Source: Congregibacter brevis
GTDB lineage: Bacteria; Pseudomonadota; Gammaproteobacteria; Pseudomonadales; Halieaceae
Direction: 5' to 3'
Length of the DNA stretch: 64,000 nucleotides
NCBI RefSeq assembly: GCF_045689245.1
Contig: NZ_CP136865.1
Coordinates: forward strand, 1,488,001 to 1,552,000
Part shown: one piece after another, positions 16,393 to 25,188 of the stretch
Layout: each line of letters opens with the position of its first letter
Position numbering within the stretch: position 1 is the stretch's first letter
Translations under genes and position numbers: made by a program
Notes under the pieces: generated by a model
What the model saw: the letters and a program-made list of their open reading frames with translations, nothing else
Databases searched by the model: none
Told to the model about the DNA's origin: nothing

Positions 16393-17412
16393 CTAAATAC
16401 TGGTGCCAAAGTAAACCGCGGAGAGTGTGATACAGCTTAAAATCCAAACGGTAAGATCACGCCGCTCGAGTAGGACATGCGTCGTCAAAATAGCACCGAT
16501 AGGCGTGGCAAACGCGTAGACGGACACGAGCGTGATAGCCACATCACCCAAAAATGCCATGACGTGAATGTTGATTCCGTCCGCACTAATATCCACGGCT
16601 TGAATAAGATCAATACTCACGAAAAAGACCGTGAACCATAGGCCGATCTGCAAGTAGAGCCAGGCTTCTGCGCGCGCTCGTTTTCTAAAAGGCGCGGTGA
16701 GAAGTCCCCAAAACGGCTTAAAGAATAGGGTGAGTGGGCCTCCGGGATCGTTGACATAATAGTAGAGGCGGAGCCTATGGCTCCAGCGGTCGAAGTTACG
16801 CAAGACCGGAGTCGTTGCCAGGGCGTTCCAGCGGGCTCCAAGCAGGGTTATCGCGCTGAGTGCAACGATGGCGACAATAGGTTCATAGTTCCCGCTGGCA
16901 TCGGATATGGCGCCGACACTTAAACCTGCAAAGAAGAGCACCACAACGTCGCCGTAGAGTCGCGCACGACCTTGGCGCTTCTCTATCCACTCGGGTTGCG
17001 GGGGCAACACCATGCCGCGACTTGGCGGCATGAAAGATAGTGCTCTTGGAGGTTGTCCGGTCTTCTGACGCTGCGATTGGTCGTCGTTAAATGACCGAAG
17101 CATCGTGGTCATGTAAAACGCGTCTACGATCCACCACAGTAAACCTCCCCCGGCTGTGACCGCCATGGCTAGCGCTGTCGCTGGCCGGTCGAGGTAAAAG
17201 CGGTGCCCCCCGAGCAAGCCTGTGAGGGCCCAAAGTATCCAGGCGACTTGCCGACGCTTCAGCGGATAGCGGTATAGATCCTCCAGTACAGCCCGGGAGA
17301 AGTCCGCATCCCTTCGAGAGCTTTGGGTTTCCAAAGGAGCTAGCAAAGGTTCAGGTTCTAAGCGAGAAGCTCGAGCACCATCATGGTCAGGCCCGCGACG
17401 CCTACGGCCCAT
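16393..17412 (-). CDS. TM2-domain membrane protein
   Basis: A multi-helix membrane protein carrying a TM2 domain near the N-terminus: WALTGLLGGHRFYLDRPATA followed by a second hydrophobic stretch and WWIVDAFYM, where GGHRFYLG-type motifs are diagnostic. Four more helices follow in the C-terminal half. The function of TM2 proteins is unknown. Using ATG 17412, the first 20-25 residues are Arg-rich and overlap the end of the MAPEG gene in another frame. Starts at TTG 17346 or 17334, just after the MAPEG stop, are more natural, but none has a clear ribosome site. It is probably cotranscribed with the MAPEG gene. Confidence 0.78.
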   Translation of the reverse strand: MGRRRRGPDHDGARASRLEPEPLLAPLETQSSRRDADFSRAVLEDLYRYPLKRRQVAWILWALTGLLGGHRFYLDRPATALAMAVTAGGGLLWWIVDAFYMTTMLRSFNDDQSQRQKTGQPPRALSFMPPSRGMVLPPQPEWIEKRQGRARLYGDVVVLFFAGLSVGAISDASGNYEPIVAIVALSAITLLGARWNALATTPVLRNFDRWSHRLRLYYYVNDPGGPLTLFFKPFWGLLTAPFRKRARAEAWLYLQIGLWFTVFFVSIDLIQAVDISADGINIHVMAFLGDVAITLVSVYAFATPIGAILTTHVLLERRDLTVWILSCITLSAVYFGTSI

Positions 17413-17753
17413 ACCAGGCTGCGCAGATAGGGAATGCCTATCAGGTAAATTGGCAAGTAGGCGAGCCTCGCCCAGAAAAACACCGTTGCTCCCAGTGTTG
17501 CGGCTTCCGCAATGCCCGCCAGCTGTGCGGTGAGTGCAAGGGGTACAAATAGGATCAGCGCTTCTATGGAGTTGGCGGCTGCGCGCTCGGCTCTGCCACC
17601 GAGCGGTGTCGCTTCGGGCAGTTCATCCCGATTGCTGAGTCCCACTTTTAGCCCTTCGGGAGTCCATTCGCGATTCCGTAAAAAAGCGCCAAGCATGATC
17701 GCCAGGAACGTCAACAGTGTGGTGTATACAACAAGGCTCAATAATGGGGTCAT
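17358..17753 (-). CDS. MAPEG family membrane protein
   Basis: A 131-residue four-helix integral membrane protein of the MAPEG family (membrane-associated proteins in eicosanoid and glutathione metabolism). Visible features are an N-terminal helix, the conserved loop with RAERAAANSIEALILFVPLAL, in which the Arg and Asn-Glu contact glutathione in characterised members, and a third helix with ARLAYLPIYLIGIP. Bacterial members are mostly uncharacterised, and the few studied show glutathione transferase or peroxidase activity. It lies directly upstream of the TM2 protein and overlaps its long reading frame. Confidence 0.85.
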   Translation of the reverse strand: MTPLLSLVVYTTLLTFLAIMLGAFLRNREWTPEGLKVGLSNRDELPEATPLGGRAERAAANSIEALILFVPLALTAQLAGIAEAATLGATVFFWARLAYLPIYLIGIPYLRSLVWAVGVAGLTMMVLELLA

Positions 17754-17829
17754 CTTAGTTCTCCGTCTAGGGGTTTTTGTCAGCCTCTGCGCCCGAGTAC
17801 ATTACGGGCGTGCAATTGTCACAAGCGCT

Positions 17830-18519
17830 TTACCAGGGTAGTTCGTCACCTTTATAGGTAAGGAGTCTTCCGCTGTCTTCGGGACCCAGTTGATCGATGA
17901 CGGTCACCATGCCTGCGATGGATTCTTCTGTCTGAATATCTGCTCCACTACCTCCCATGTCGGTAGCGACCCATCCGGGGTGCATCGCGATGGCGATGAC
18001 CTCCCTCTCTTTCAGATCAATGCTGGCGGTCCGCATAATGGCGTGCAGTCCGGCTTTCGAGCTGCGATAGCTGTATAAACCACCCGTGCTGTTGCCGCCT
18101 ATACTGCCCAGCGTACTCCCCATACCTACAATGACCCTTCGCTCACTGGTGGCCACGTGATCGGCAAAAGCTTGTACGAACATTGCCGGTGCGACCACAT
18201 TGATGTTCATAACCTGTTGGAAGTCCTCTGCATTGAGTGTTCCAAGCCCCGTTCTCTCTGCCATCACTCCAGCATTAAGTATGAGTACATCGATAGCGAT
18301 CCCCCGCAGAGTGTCGGCTAGCTCAGCGATAGCAGCGGCGTCGCTAACGTCTAGTTTGTAGAGCGTGACATTCTCAGCGGCGGTGGCGAGTTCCTTGACT
18401 TCCGTAGCGTTGTCCGGGTCGCGGCAGGTGCCAAATACCGTCCAGCCAGCGGCCGCATATTGGCGGACGAATTCAAGACCCAGACCGCGGTTCACGCCAG
18501 TTATCAATACCGTCGCCAT
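17830..18519 (-). CDS. Short-chain dehydrogenase/reductase, C-factor-like
   Basis: A 229-residue cytosolic SDR. The NAD(P)-binding motif TGVNRGLG is at residues 7-14, the structural NAG motif is LILNAGV near residue 82, and the catalytic Ser and YxxxK are in GMGSTLG and YRSSK. The short length and the GxxxGxG variant GVNRGLG resemble the C-factor/sniffer-like SDR group (such as YbbO or CsgA relatives). Start ATG 18519 gives an N-terminus directly entering the first strand. The substrate cannot be read from sequence. It follows on the same strand as the MAPEG/TM2 genes but 76 bases away. Confidence 0.88.
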   Translation of the reverse strand: MATVLITGVNRGLGLEFVRQYAAAGWTVFGTCRDPDNATEVKELATAAENVTLYKLDVSDAAAIAELADTLRGIAIDVLILNAGVMAERTGLGTLNAEDFQQVMNINVVAPAMFVQAFADHVATSERRVIVGMGSTLGSIGGNSTGGLYSYRSSKAGLHAIMRTASIDLKEREVIAIAMHPGWVATDMGGSGADIQTEESIAGMVTVIDQLGPEDSGRLLTYKGDELPW

Positions 18520-18660
18520 AAAGTTCTCCAGTGCCTGATTCTAAGAAAGCGTGATTGTGGATGACTCAAGGGTGAGTGAAGGAGATCGAACCCTCTAGTA
18601 CTTAACGCACAAGGTCAATATCTTTCGGCCATTGTAACGGAAGCGGTTCCAGCTACCGCA

Positions 18661-19566
18661 TCACAATACGATGCCCAAGGCGATGGGAAGAATGATCAAT
18701 GATGCCAGATTGCCTATGAGAACAATCGCAGCAACTCGCTGAGGATCCTGTGAATAGCGCTCGGCAAAGAGAAAGTTCATTACCGCGGGGGGGAGTGCGC
18801 CAAAGATAATAAGCATTGCCGTGTCTCGTTCATTCAAAGCAAGAAGTAGCGAAAACGCCCAGGCTAGCGCCATACCCAGAGCGGGTTTTAATAGTGCCCC
18901 AAGCAGCGGTGCAGTGAGCGCGTCAAAACGCACCTCTCGCATACGTACGCCCAGAGCAAAAAGAAGTAGTGGTACGGCGACGTTGCCCATTAGTTGTAAG
19001 GCGTCTACTAGAGGACGCCACACTGGCACTTGCGCAAGAGAAATTCCGAGACCAGCGAAGACTGCCAGTAGTGTGGGGTTTCGCCATAGGGTCTTAATCT
19101 GGGCATCTCTGTCCAGCATATGGAGACCCACGGAGAAATGCAGCACGTTGGAAACGCTATAGAGAATGACTGCTGCGGCTAACGCGCTATCGCCCCACGC
19201 CAATACTGCCAAGGGGATTCCAATATTCGCCGAGTTATTGAACATCATCGGCGGGACAAACGTGCGCCAATCCACAGCCACAGCTTTGGCGAGAAGCCTA
19301 GCGGCGAGTCCGCTGCAGAGAACGATTAATGCTGCGCCAGCGGCTAAACCAGCATAGCGCGATGGGTCGAAGCTCTTGCTCATCATGGCGCCGAGGATCA
19401 ATGCCGGCACAAACACATCCATGTTCAGACGATTTGCTACCGACATCTCGGGATTGTGCTTGCGACCGTACCAAAATCCTGCGACTACGATGGCTACTAT
19501 GGGAAACAGAACGCCCGCTATGCGAGCAAACATCGTTACATCAAAAAAAGCGGCCTGCGTATCCAC
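18661..19566 (-). CDS. AEC family transporter
   Basis: A 301-residue inner membrane transporter of the auxin efflux carrier (AEC) family, with about ten helices in two inverted five-helix halves. Characteristic sites are PALILGAMMSK in the first half, MFNNSANIGIPLAVLAWG with the conserved Asn/Gly break in helix four, and the second-half LPPAVMNFLFAERY. Bacterial AEC proteins move small organic acids such as malate or malonate; the substrate here is unknown. The start is GTG 19566 or internal ATG 19533, and neither has a good ribosome site. It lies 43 bases downstream of the nitronate monooxygenase gene and may share its transcript. Confidence 0.88.
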   Translation of the reverse strand: MDTQAAFFDVTMFARIAGVLFPIVAIVVAGFWYGRKHNPEMSVANRLNMDVFVPALILGAMMSKSFDPSRYAGLAAGAALIVLCSGLAARLLAKAVAVDWRTFVPPMMFNNSANIGIPLAVLAWGDSALAAAVILYSVSNVLHFSVGLHMLDRDAQIKTLWRNPTLLAVFAGLGISLAQVPVWRPLVDALQLMGNVAVPLLLFALGVRMREVRFDALTAPLLGALLKPALGMALAWAFSLLLALNERDTAMLIIFGALPPAVMNFLFAERYSQDPQRVAAIVLIGNLASLIILPIALGIVL

Positions 19567-19609
19567 TTTTACACAGCCGCTGGCTTAGCTGGTGATTGAC
19601 TGTGAATGC

Positions 19610-20581
19610 TCAGAGCATTCCGCTGAGGCGCTGTCGGATCATCTTTTCCGCATCGTTCATGATACGGCTGATGAGCTCGTCGCAGGTGGGAATGTCATTG
19701 ATCAAACCTGCGACCATGCCGCAGGACCACGCGCCGCACTCGACCTCGCCTTCCATCATTACCCTGGGATAGACACCAGCGACTTCAGCAGCAATGTCAC
19801 CAAACTCCAGTTCTTTGCCCTTGGCTTTTTCCGTCGCGAGGATTTTTTCAACTGCGGGGTTGTTTAGCACTCGCTCGGTGTTACGAAGGGGACGCATTAC
19901 CAGGCGTGTATCAAGCTCTGTGGCCTCAAGGATTGCTTGCTTCACGTTCTCATGTACTGGCGCTTCCTTAGTGGCCAAAAAGCGCGTGCCCATGTTCATG
20001 CCTTCGGCCCCCATGGCTAATGACGCAACCAAAGAACGGGCGTCGGCCATGCCGCCAGAAGAGACAAAGGGGATTTCCAGTTCGTCAGCGGCGCGGGGTA
20101 GGAGGATCATATTGGGAATGTCGTCCTCGCCGGGGTGACCGCCACACTCAAAGCCGTCAACGGACACCGCGTCGCAACCTATCTTTTGTGCCTTGAGCGC
20201 GTGACGAACAGCCGTACATTTGTGTATCACTTTGACGCCGGCTTCTTTTAGCGCCGGGAGATACTCCGCTGGATTGTTGCCCGCAGTCTCTACGACCTTA
20301 ACGCCGCCGTCGATGATCACCTTGATGATTCCCGGATAGTCAGGCGCATTCACTACGGGCAGAAAAGTGACGTTCACTCCAAAGGGCTTATCTGTCATTT
20401 CCTTACAGCGGGCGATTTCGTTAGCCAGATCTTCCGGTGTTTTCTGTGTGAGCCCTGTGATGATTCCCAAGCCGCCCGCATTGGATACCGCGGCAGCGAG
20501 CTCGGCAAAGCCGACATAGTGCATGCCTCCTTGAATAATCGGATGCTCAATACCAAACATTTCAGTAATGCGTGTTTTCAT
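19610..20581 (-). CDS. Nitronate monooxygenase family flavoprotein
   Basis: A 323-residue FMN-binding TIM-barrel enzyme of the nitronate monooxygenase (2-nitropropane dioxygenase) family. Visible landmarks are the N-terminal HPIIQGGMHYVG, the FGVNVTF strand, the substrate-loop VSVDGFECGGHPGEDD and the FMN phosphate-binding SSGGMADARSLVASLAMGAEG. The catalytic His position found in class I enzymes is less clear, so true nitronate oxidation is uncertain; many homologues are enoyl-ACP reductases (FabK-like) or of unknown role. It detoxifies propionate-3-nitronate in known cases. The start ATG 20581 is natural. It probably forms a unit with the AEC transporter. Confidence 0.85.
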   Translation of the reverse strand: MKTRITEMFGIEHPIIQGGMHYVGFAELAAAVSNAGGLGIITGLTQKTPEDLANEIARCKEMTDKPFGVNVTFLPVVNAPDYPGIIKVIIDGGVKVVETAGNNPAEYLPALKEAGVKVIHKCTAVRHALKAQKIGCDAVSVDGFECGGHPGEDDIPNMILLPRAADELEIPFVSSGGMADARSLVASLAMGAEGMNMGTRFLATKEAPVHENVKQAILEATELDTRLVMRPLRNTERVLNNPAVEKILATEKAKGKELEFGDIAAEVAGVYPRVMMEGEVECGAWSCGMVAGLINDIPTCDELISRIMNDAEKMIRQRLSGML

Positions 20582-20709
20582 CGCCAGACTCCCACCGTTT
20601 ATGGTTTGTTGTGTATTTTAGGTCGGCGCTATGCTGATTTATCCGGGCGGGTTATGCAATCGGCAATCGCGCTATTTCTCGCGGAGGAGACGAGTTTGAT
20701 CGCAGCTCA

Positions 20710-20817
20710 TTAGAATAGCTTCTTTGCTTTCTCAAGCTGCGGCGAGCTGGTCGGTAATCCTTTGAGCTGCTCGAGTAAATCGGGGCCGGAGCGCGACTTC
20801 GCTAACCCGTGGACCAA
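20710..20817 (-). pseudogene. Possible 35-codon gene remnant
   Basis: From TTG 20817 a short frame reads VHGLAKSRSGPDLLEQLKGL and continues with protein-like composition to the TAA at 20710-20712 (ending EKAKKLF). It overlaps the T tract of the terminator that ends the upstream minus-strand gene and has no ribosome site. It could be the leftover C-terminus of a lost gene or chance. It is the only coding-like content in the 290-base gap 20582-20872. Confidence 0.2.
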
Positions 20818-20849
20818 AAAAGGCCCCGTCTACCAAAGCAGACGGGGCC
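20814..20849 (-). terminator. Rho-independent terminator of the choice-of-anchor I gene
   Basis: On the minus strand a perfect 10-bp stem (GGCCCCGTCT and AGACGGGGCC, 20822-20831 and 20840-20849) with an eight-base loop is followed by TTTTTT at 20816-20821. It lies 24 bases after the stop of the lipoprotein gene. Confidence 0.88.
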
Positions 20850-20872
20850 CCAATCCCTGATTTTTGGATGCT

Positions 20873-22738
20873 CTAGTTGTTTCCTACCAGCGTCACGCCA
20901 AAGATCGCCGTGGTACCGCTCACTTCGTTACCTACAATCAAAAGAGGCTCTCCGCTGGGGCTATCTTCTGCGGCAACAAACTTGATCGACTCCGGTCCAA
21001 GATCTCCCACAGCGGAGAAGTCTCCGGCGTCGACCAGATCGCCAATATTGACACTAAAATCTCGGGTACTTATGTATTGAACAAACTCAGCGGACTGAGG
21101 ATTGCTGATGTCGTAGACCATAATTCCGCCCACCCGCTCGAGACCAATAAAGGTGTAGGTTTTTCCGTCGATGGCGGCGACAGCTACAGCTTCCGGCTCA
21201 GGTCCTTTGTCATCGGAACGATCGTCGCCTTCGTTGTCGTCGTTGCTGGCGTTAAAACCTTCACCAAGACGTTGCGCTGTAATTAGCTCGAAATCGCTAC
21301 CGCTATCAAATACTAGTGCGCCGGTGCTGCCGTCCCAGATAGAGAAAGAGCGAGCGCCATAGCTATATAGGGCTTCGTAGGTGCAGCCGGCATCGGGTTG
21401 TCCAGTCGACGCTAAGTCGCTGCAGCCACTTACGCCCTGGTCAACCACTATCTTGACGCGACCGAGATTCTCGTTCGCTAGCAGTGTTTCAATATCGGGT
21501 GCGAAGCGGCTGAGGTTGCCAATATCAATAGTAGCGCCGACATCAAGAAAGTCGCCTGCGCGGATTTCGTCTAGATAGTGAAAGCAATCACCGTCGTCGA
21601 AATCAAAACCACCCTGCGCCGTGCAGTCGGCTTCATCACTGGCGTCGGTAAGATATTCTCTAGCATCACCCTCGTTGGCGGTTACCAGATAAGTTGTGCC
21701 CGCGTAGTCGTAGCTGGTGATCGTATCTGGCATGAACAGGCCTCTCAGCGGCCAGCCCTGAAGATTCGCGCCGCCGTCTCGATTGCTAGCATCCAACTCG
21801 TTACCTATGAGGCCGTGGTCTTTGTAGCCCAGTCCTAGAACTGCAGAAATTTCAGCGCCAGCGATGTCGACGACAGCAACGGCGTTGTTTTCTTGCAGTG
21901 CGACCCAGGCGGTGCTGCTATCTGATGATACCGTGACATATTCAGGTTCAAGGTCCTGAGCGACGCTTTCAGCTTTGGCCGAGACTCGCACGCTGCTGCC
22001 CAAAGGCTTACTGCCGCCGCTGTTAAAGTCAGCGAAGCCCAGCGTAGTGACGTTTGCCTGCATGACGCTGGAAACGCCACCAGAGACGTCGATGAGGCTA
22101 ACGCTGCCTTCTGGATCGACGCTGTAATCACCGTTGGGCTCGCCTTCGTTGGCTACCAGGACGCTATTGCCATCCGGTGTGAAGGTGACCATGTCCGGCA
22201 ATGCACCAACTTCTACAGCTGACAAGAATGTGCCATCCGTTTGGTAAAAAGCGATATAGCCATTGTCCTGTTTGGTATCGGCTTCTATGGCGACCGCCAG
22301 AGTGCCGCCGGAGACCGACACACTATTTGCCGCACCTAATGCCGTGGCATCTGCAAGATCAGCGATGGCTCCGGCAACATCCGCCGCTACATCTAGCGAG
22401 GTAGCGAGCCTGGGCGTTGAGGGTGAGCTAATGTCGATAACGTCAATCTGTCCGGAGTTAGCGTTGACCACAAAGGCCTGCTCTGTGCTTGGATCGTAAT
22501 CGACGATCTCTGCGGCGGATTCATCGAACACGCCAGTCTCAAAACGACCTAGAAGGCTTAGAGCAATGGTTCTCGCAGAGCTGTTCGACCCGTTTGTTCC
22601 AGGTTCGCCTGCAGGCCCCTGAGGCCCCTCGGGACCTTGAACGCCAGCAGCGCCATCATCACCATCGTCGCCCTCGCAGCCGGCGAGAGTTAGTGATCCT
22701 ATAATGGCTAAACTTAACAGTAAGCATTTGTACGACAT
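20873..22738 (-). CDS. Choice-of-anchor I family lipoprotein with collagen-like stalk
   Basis: A 621-residue surface or periplasmic lipoprotein. ATG 22738 is chosen over 22825 because GGGAG lies just before it and the lipoprotein signal then starts correctly (lipobox LTLAGC). Directly after the lipidated Cys are about ten collagen-like Gly-X-Y triplets (GDDGDDGAAGVQGPEGPQGP and on), then a beta-propeller-like region matching the choice-of-anchor I domain: NANSGQIDVIDISSPSTPRL, VLVANEGEPNGDY, YLVTANEGDAREY and a final GPESIKFV segment. The function of this domain is unknown; some relatives are annotated as alkaline phosphatase-like. Heptamer repeats with 11-base spacing, similar in layout to Pho boxes, lie about 100 bases upstream. 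Confidence 0.85.
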   Translation of the reverse strand: MSYKCLLLSLAIIGSLTLAGCEGDDGDDGAAGVQGPEGPQGPAGEPGTNGSNSSARTIALSLLGRFETGVFDESAAEIVDYDPSTEQAFVVNANSGQIDVIDISSPSTPRLATSLDVAADVAGAIADLADATALGAANSVSVSGGTLAVAIEADTKQDNGYIAFYQTDGTFLSAVEVGALPDMVTFTPDGNSVLVANEGEPNGDYSVDPEGSVSLIDVSGGVSSVMQANVTTLGFADFNSGGSKPLGSSVRVSAKAESVAQDLEPEYVTVSSDSSTAWVALQENNAVAVVDIAGAEISAVLGLGYKDHGLIGNELDASNRDGGANLQGWPLRGLFMPDTITSYDYAGTTYLVTANEGDAREYLTDASDEADCTAQGGFDFDDGDCFHYLDEIRAGDFLDVGATIDIGNLSRFAPDIETLLANENLGRVKIVVDQGVSGCSDLASTGQPDAGCTYEALYSYGARSFSIWDGSTGALVFDSGSDFELITAQRLGEGFNASNDDNEGDDRSDDKGPEPEAVAVAAIDGKTYTFIGLERVGGIMVYDISNPQSAEFVQYISTRDFSVNIGDLVDAGDFSAVGDLGPESIKFVAAEDSPSGEPLLIVGNEVSGTTAIFGVTLVGNN

Positions 22739-22838
22739 GCGTTGACTCCCTTCAAAGCGGCCCCAGTAGAGGCGAAATTTAAGGAAGTGAGCGTGTGGCA
22801 GTTGCATGACAGATTGATGAAGCAAATGCGGCGATACG

Positions 22839-22867
22839 GTGACGTTTTTGTGACGTTTCGGTGATAC
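22839..22867. promoter_or_regulatory. Three GTGAYRY heptamers with 11-base period
   Basis: GTGACGT at 22839, GTGACGT at 22850 and GTGATAC at 22861 recur every 11 bases, with T-rich four-base spacers in between. On the minus strand these read ACGTCAC AAAA ACGTCAC. The layout, seven plus four bases on one helix face, is that of a Pho box, although the heptamer differs from CTGTCAT. The site lies between the divergent lipoprotein (start 22738) and acylase (start 22938) genes. Confidence 0.4.
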
Positions 22868-22937
22868 CGTAAAACGCCTGGTTTTTTGGTGATACGTTTT
22901 TGCGTAACAAGCCTTTAGTTAACAAGCGAGTAGATCT

Positions 22938-25145
22938 ATGACTATTCATGCATTCCTTCGGTGTGGCATTGCGTGGTGCGCCCTGGCATTGATGACAGCC
23001 TGCGCGGACGAAGATGCACAAAACGTTGACTCCGAGCTTGCTCGACTGGCAAGTCGGGCGGGCGCGGTGACGATTATTCGCGATGACTTTGGTGTGCCAC
23101 ATATTTACGCCAACACAGATGCCGATGCAGTGTTCGGTCTTCTGTATGCGCAGGCCGAGGATGATTTTCCCAGGGTAGAACGCAATTACTACTGGGCTAT
23201 CGGGCGACTAGCCGAGGCTGAAGGTGAGTCTGCGCTCTTTAGTGATCTTCGCGCACGTTTGTACATGTCCACGGACCAAGCGAAAGAAGCCTACGCGAAA
23301 TCTCCTCCCTGGCTTCAGGCCCTCTGTGATGCCTTTGCCGATGGACTGAACTATTACTTAGCCACTCATCCCGAAGTCACACCCAAAGTGCTCACTCGCT
23401 TTGAGCCCTGGATGCCTATGTTCTTCTTTGAGGGTTCTATTGGGGGTGATATCGAGCAGATTCCGCTGGACGGCATTCGCGCCTTCTATGGCGAGAACAG
23501 ATCGGTTGATTTAGCGGTAATGGAACAGGCCCGGGAGCCCAAGCTGGGCTATGAGCAGCATCTGGGGTCCAACGGGTTTGCGATAGCAGGTGAGCGTACT
23601 CGTTCCGGTAACGCCATGCTCTTGATTAATCCACATACCTCGCTTTACTTTCGCGGCGAAGTTCACGTGGTCAGCGAAGAGGGTTTAAACGCTTATGGCG
23701 CTGTGACCTGGGGACAGTTTTTTGTTTATCAGGGCTTCAATGAGCATACGGGCTGGATGCACACGTCCACAGGTGTCGATTTTATGGACGAGTTTGTCGA
23801 AGAGGTGATCGAGGGCGCGGATGGCGAACTGATGTATCGCTACGGCGATGAGCTTCGTCCGGTAGAAGTCTCAGAGGTAACGTTGAAATACAAAGATGGC
23901 AACGATATGTCTGAGCGAACCTTTCCTCGCTATCGCACTCATCACGGCCCGGTTACCCATATGCTCGACGGTAAGTGGGTAGCTACTCGCATCAACTGGG
24001 ATCCGGTTACGGCATTGGAGCAGTCCTACGTTCGCAGCAAGAAGACCGGTCTTGACGGTTTCAACGACATGATGGATCTGCGAACCAACTCATCTAACAA
24101 TACGGTTTACGCTGATTCCGCGGGCAACATTGCCTACTATCACGGCAACTTTATTCCAAAGCGCGACACCCGGTTCGATTTTTCCAAGCCCGTCGACGGA
24201 AGCAACCCCGCTACGGATTGGCTGGGTCTGCATGCAGTGGATGAGATTGTGACAGTTGTAAATCCCACTAACGGCTGGCTGCAGAACTGCAATTCCACTC
24301 CCTTTACGGCGGCGGGGGATTACAGTCCCAAGCAAGAGGATTATCCGGTGTACATGGCTCCTGATGCTGAAAATTTTCGGGGTATCCATGCACAGCGAGT
24401 GCTAAAAGATGCCACTGATCTCACGCTGGATGGATTACTCGACCTTGCCTACGACAGCTATTTACCGGGATTTGAGAGATTGATTCCCGGTCTTATCGAG
24501 GCCTATGACGCTGAGGGATCAAGCTACCCAGAGCTGGCAGAGGCCATTGATGTATTGCGTCGTTGGGATCTGCGCGTCAGCGCGGACTCGGTGCCGATGG
24601 CGCTGGCGTACTTTTATGGGATGCAGTTCCGAGACGATGGAGAGAATCCTCAAGGCCTTCGTCGTATGGCGCTAATCAACTACTTTGCTGACGCATCTTC
24701 ATATCAAGAGCGACTGGCAGTCTTTGAGACTGCGGTCGAGCGTCTCATCACCGATTTTGGTCAATGGGACACGGCCTGGGGCGAGATCAATCGGTTCCAG
24801 AGGCTGTCGGGCGATATCAATCTTGCCTTTGATGATGGGAAGCCAAGTCTGCCCGTCGGCCTGGCGTCTGGAGACTGGGGTGCGCTCGCTTCTTATCGAG
24901 CTGTGCGACGTGATACCAAACGAATCTATGGTGTCTCGGGAAATAGTTTTGTAGCCGTCGTGGAGTTTGGCGACAAAGTCCGCGCAAAGAGCATCCTGGC
25001 CGGCGGTCAGAGTGGTGATCCAGACTCACCGCACTTTTATGATCAGGCCCAGCCGTACATTGATCGTGAGTTTAAGGACGTGGCGTTCTATCGGGAAGAT
25101 GTCGAGGCACGTGCTGTACGCAGTTATCACCCGGGAGAGAGCTAG
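22938..25145 (+). CDS. Penicillin acylase (S45) family lipoprotein
   Basis: A 735-residue N-terminal-nucleophile amidohydrolase that should mature by autocleavage into alpha and beta chains. Lipobox LMTAC places a lipidated Cys at residue 22, so the enzyme is anchored in the envelope. The alpha-chain signature TIIRDDFGVPHIYA follows near residue 45. The self-cleavage site is HLG|SNGFAIAG, making S211 the catalytic Ser of the beta chain. Later motifs are NPHTSLYFRGEVHVV, with the oxyanion-site residues, and the RTNSSNNTVYADSAGNIAYYHG block. The group includes aculeacin A and acyl-homoserine lactone acylases, so cleavage of a fatty or aryl amide is expected. It leads a six-gene plus-strand operon that continues with a sodium symporter and oxidoreductases. 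Confidence 0.9.
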   Translation: MTIHAFLRCGIAWCALALMTACADEDAQNVDSELARLASRAGAVTIIRDDFGVPHIYANTDADAVFGLLYAQAEDDFPRVERNYYWAIGRLAEAEGESALFSDLRARLYMSTDQAKEAYAKSPPWLQALCDAFADGLNYYLATHPEVTPKVLTRFEPWMPMFFFEGSIGGDIEQIPLDGIRAFYGENRSVDLAVMEQAREPKLGYEQHLGSNGFAIAGERTRSGNAMLLINPHTSLYFRGEVHVVSEEGLNAYGAVTWGQFFVYQGFNEHTGWMHTSTGVDFMDEFVEEVIEGADGELMYRYGDELRPVEVSEVTLKYKDGNDMSERTFPRYRTHHGPVTHMLDGKWVATRINWDPVTALEQSYVRSKKTGLDGFNDMMDLRTNSSNNTVYADSAGNIAYYHGNFIPKRDTRFDFSKPVDGSNPATDWLGLHAVDEIVTVVNPTNGWLQNCNSTPFTAAGDYSPKQEDYPVYMAPDAENFRGIHAQRVLKDATDLTLDGLLDLAYDSYLPGFERLIPGLIEAYDAEGSSYPELAEAIDVLRRWDLRVSADSVPMALAYFYGMQFRDDGENPQGLRRMALINYFADASSYQERLAVFETAVERLITDFGQWDTAWGEINRFQRLSGDINLAFDDGKPSLPVGLASGDWGALASYRAVRRDTKRIYGVSGNSFVAVVEFGDKVRAKSILAGGQSGDPDSPHFYDQAQPYIDREFKDVAFYREDVEARAVRSYHPGES

Positions 25146-25188
25146 GGGACCGTTGGAGTGTGAATAGTTCTCGAGAGCGACCAACGCG

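Noticed and set aside
18520..18660. tRNA-like or attachment-site fragment (GATCGAACCCTC) upstream of an SDR gene
   Set aside because: No cloverleaf can be folded and there is no integrase nearby.
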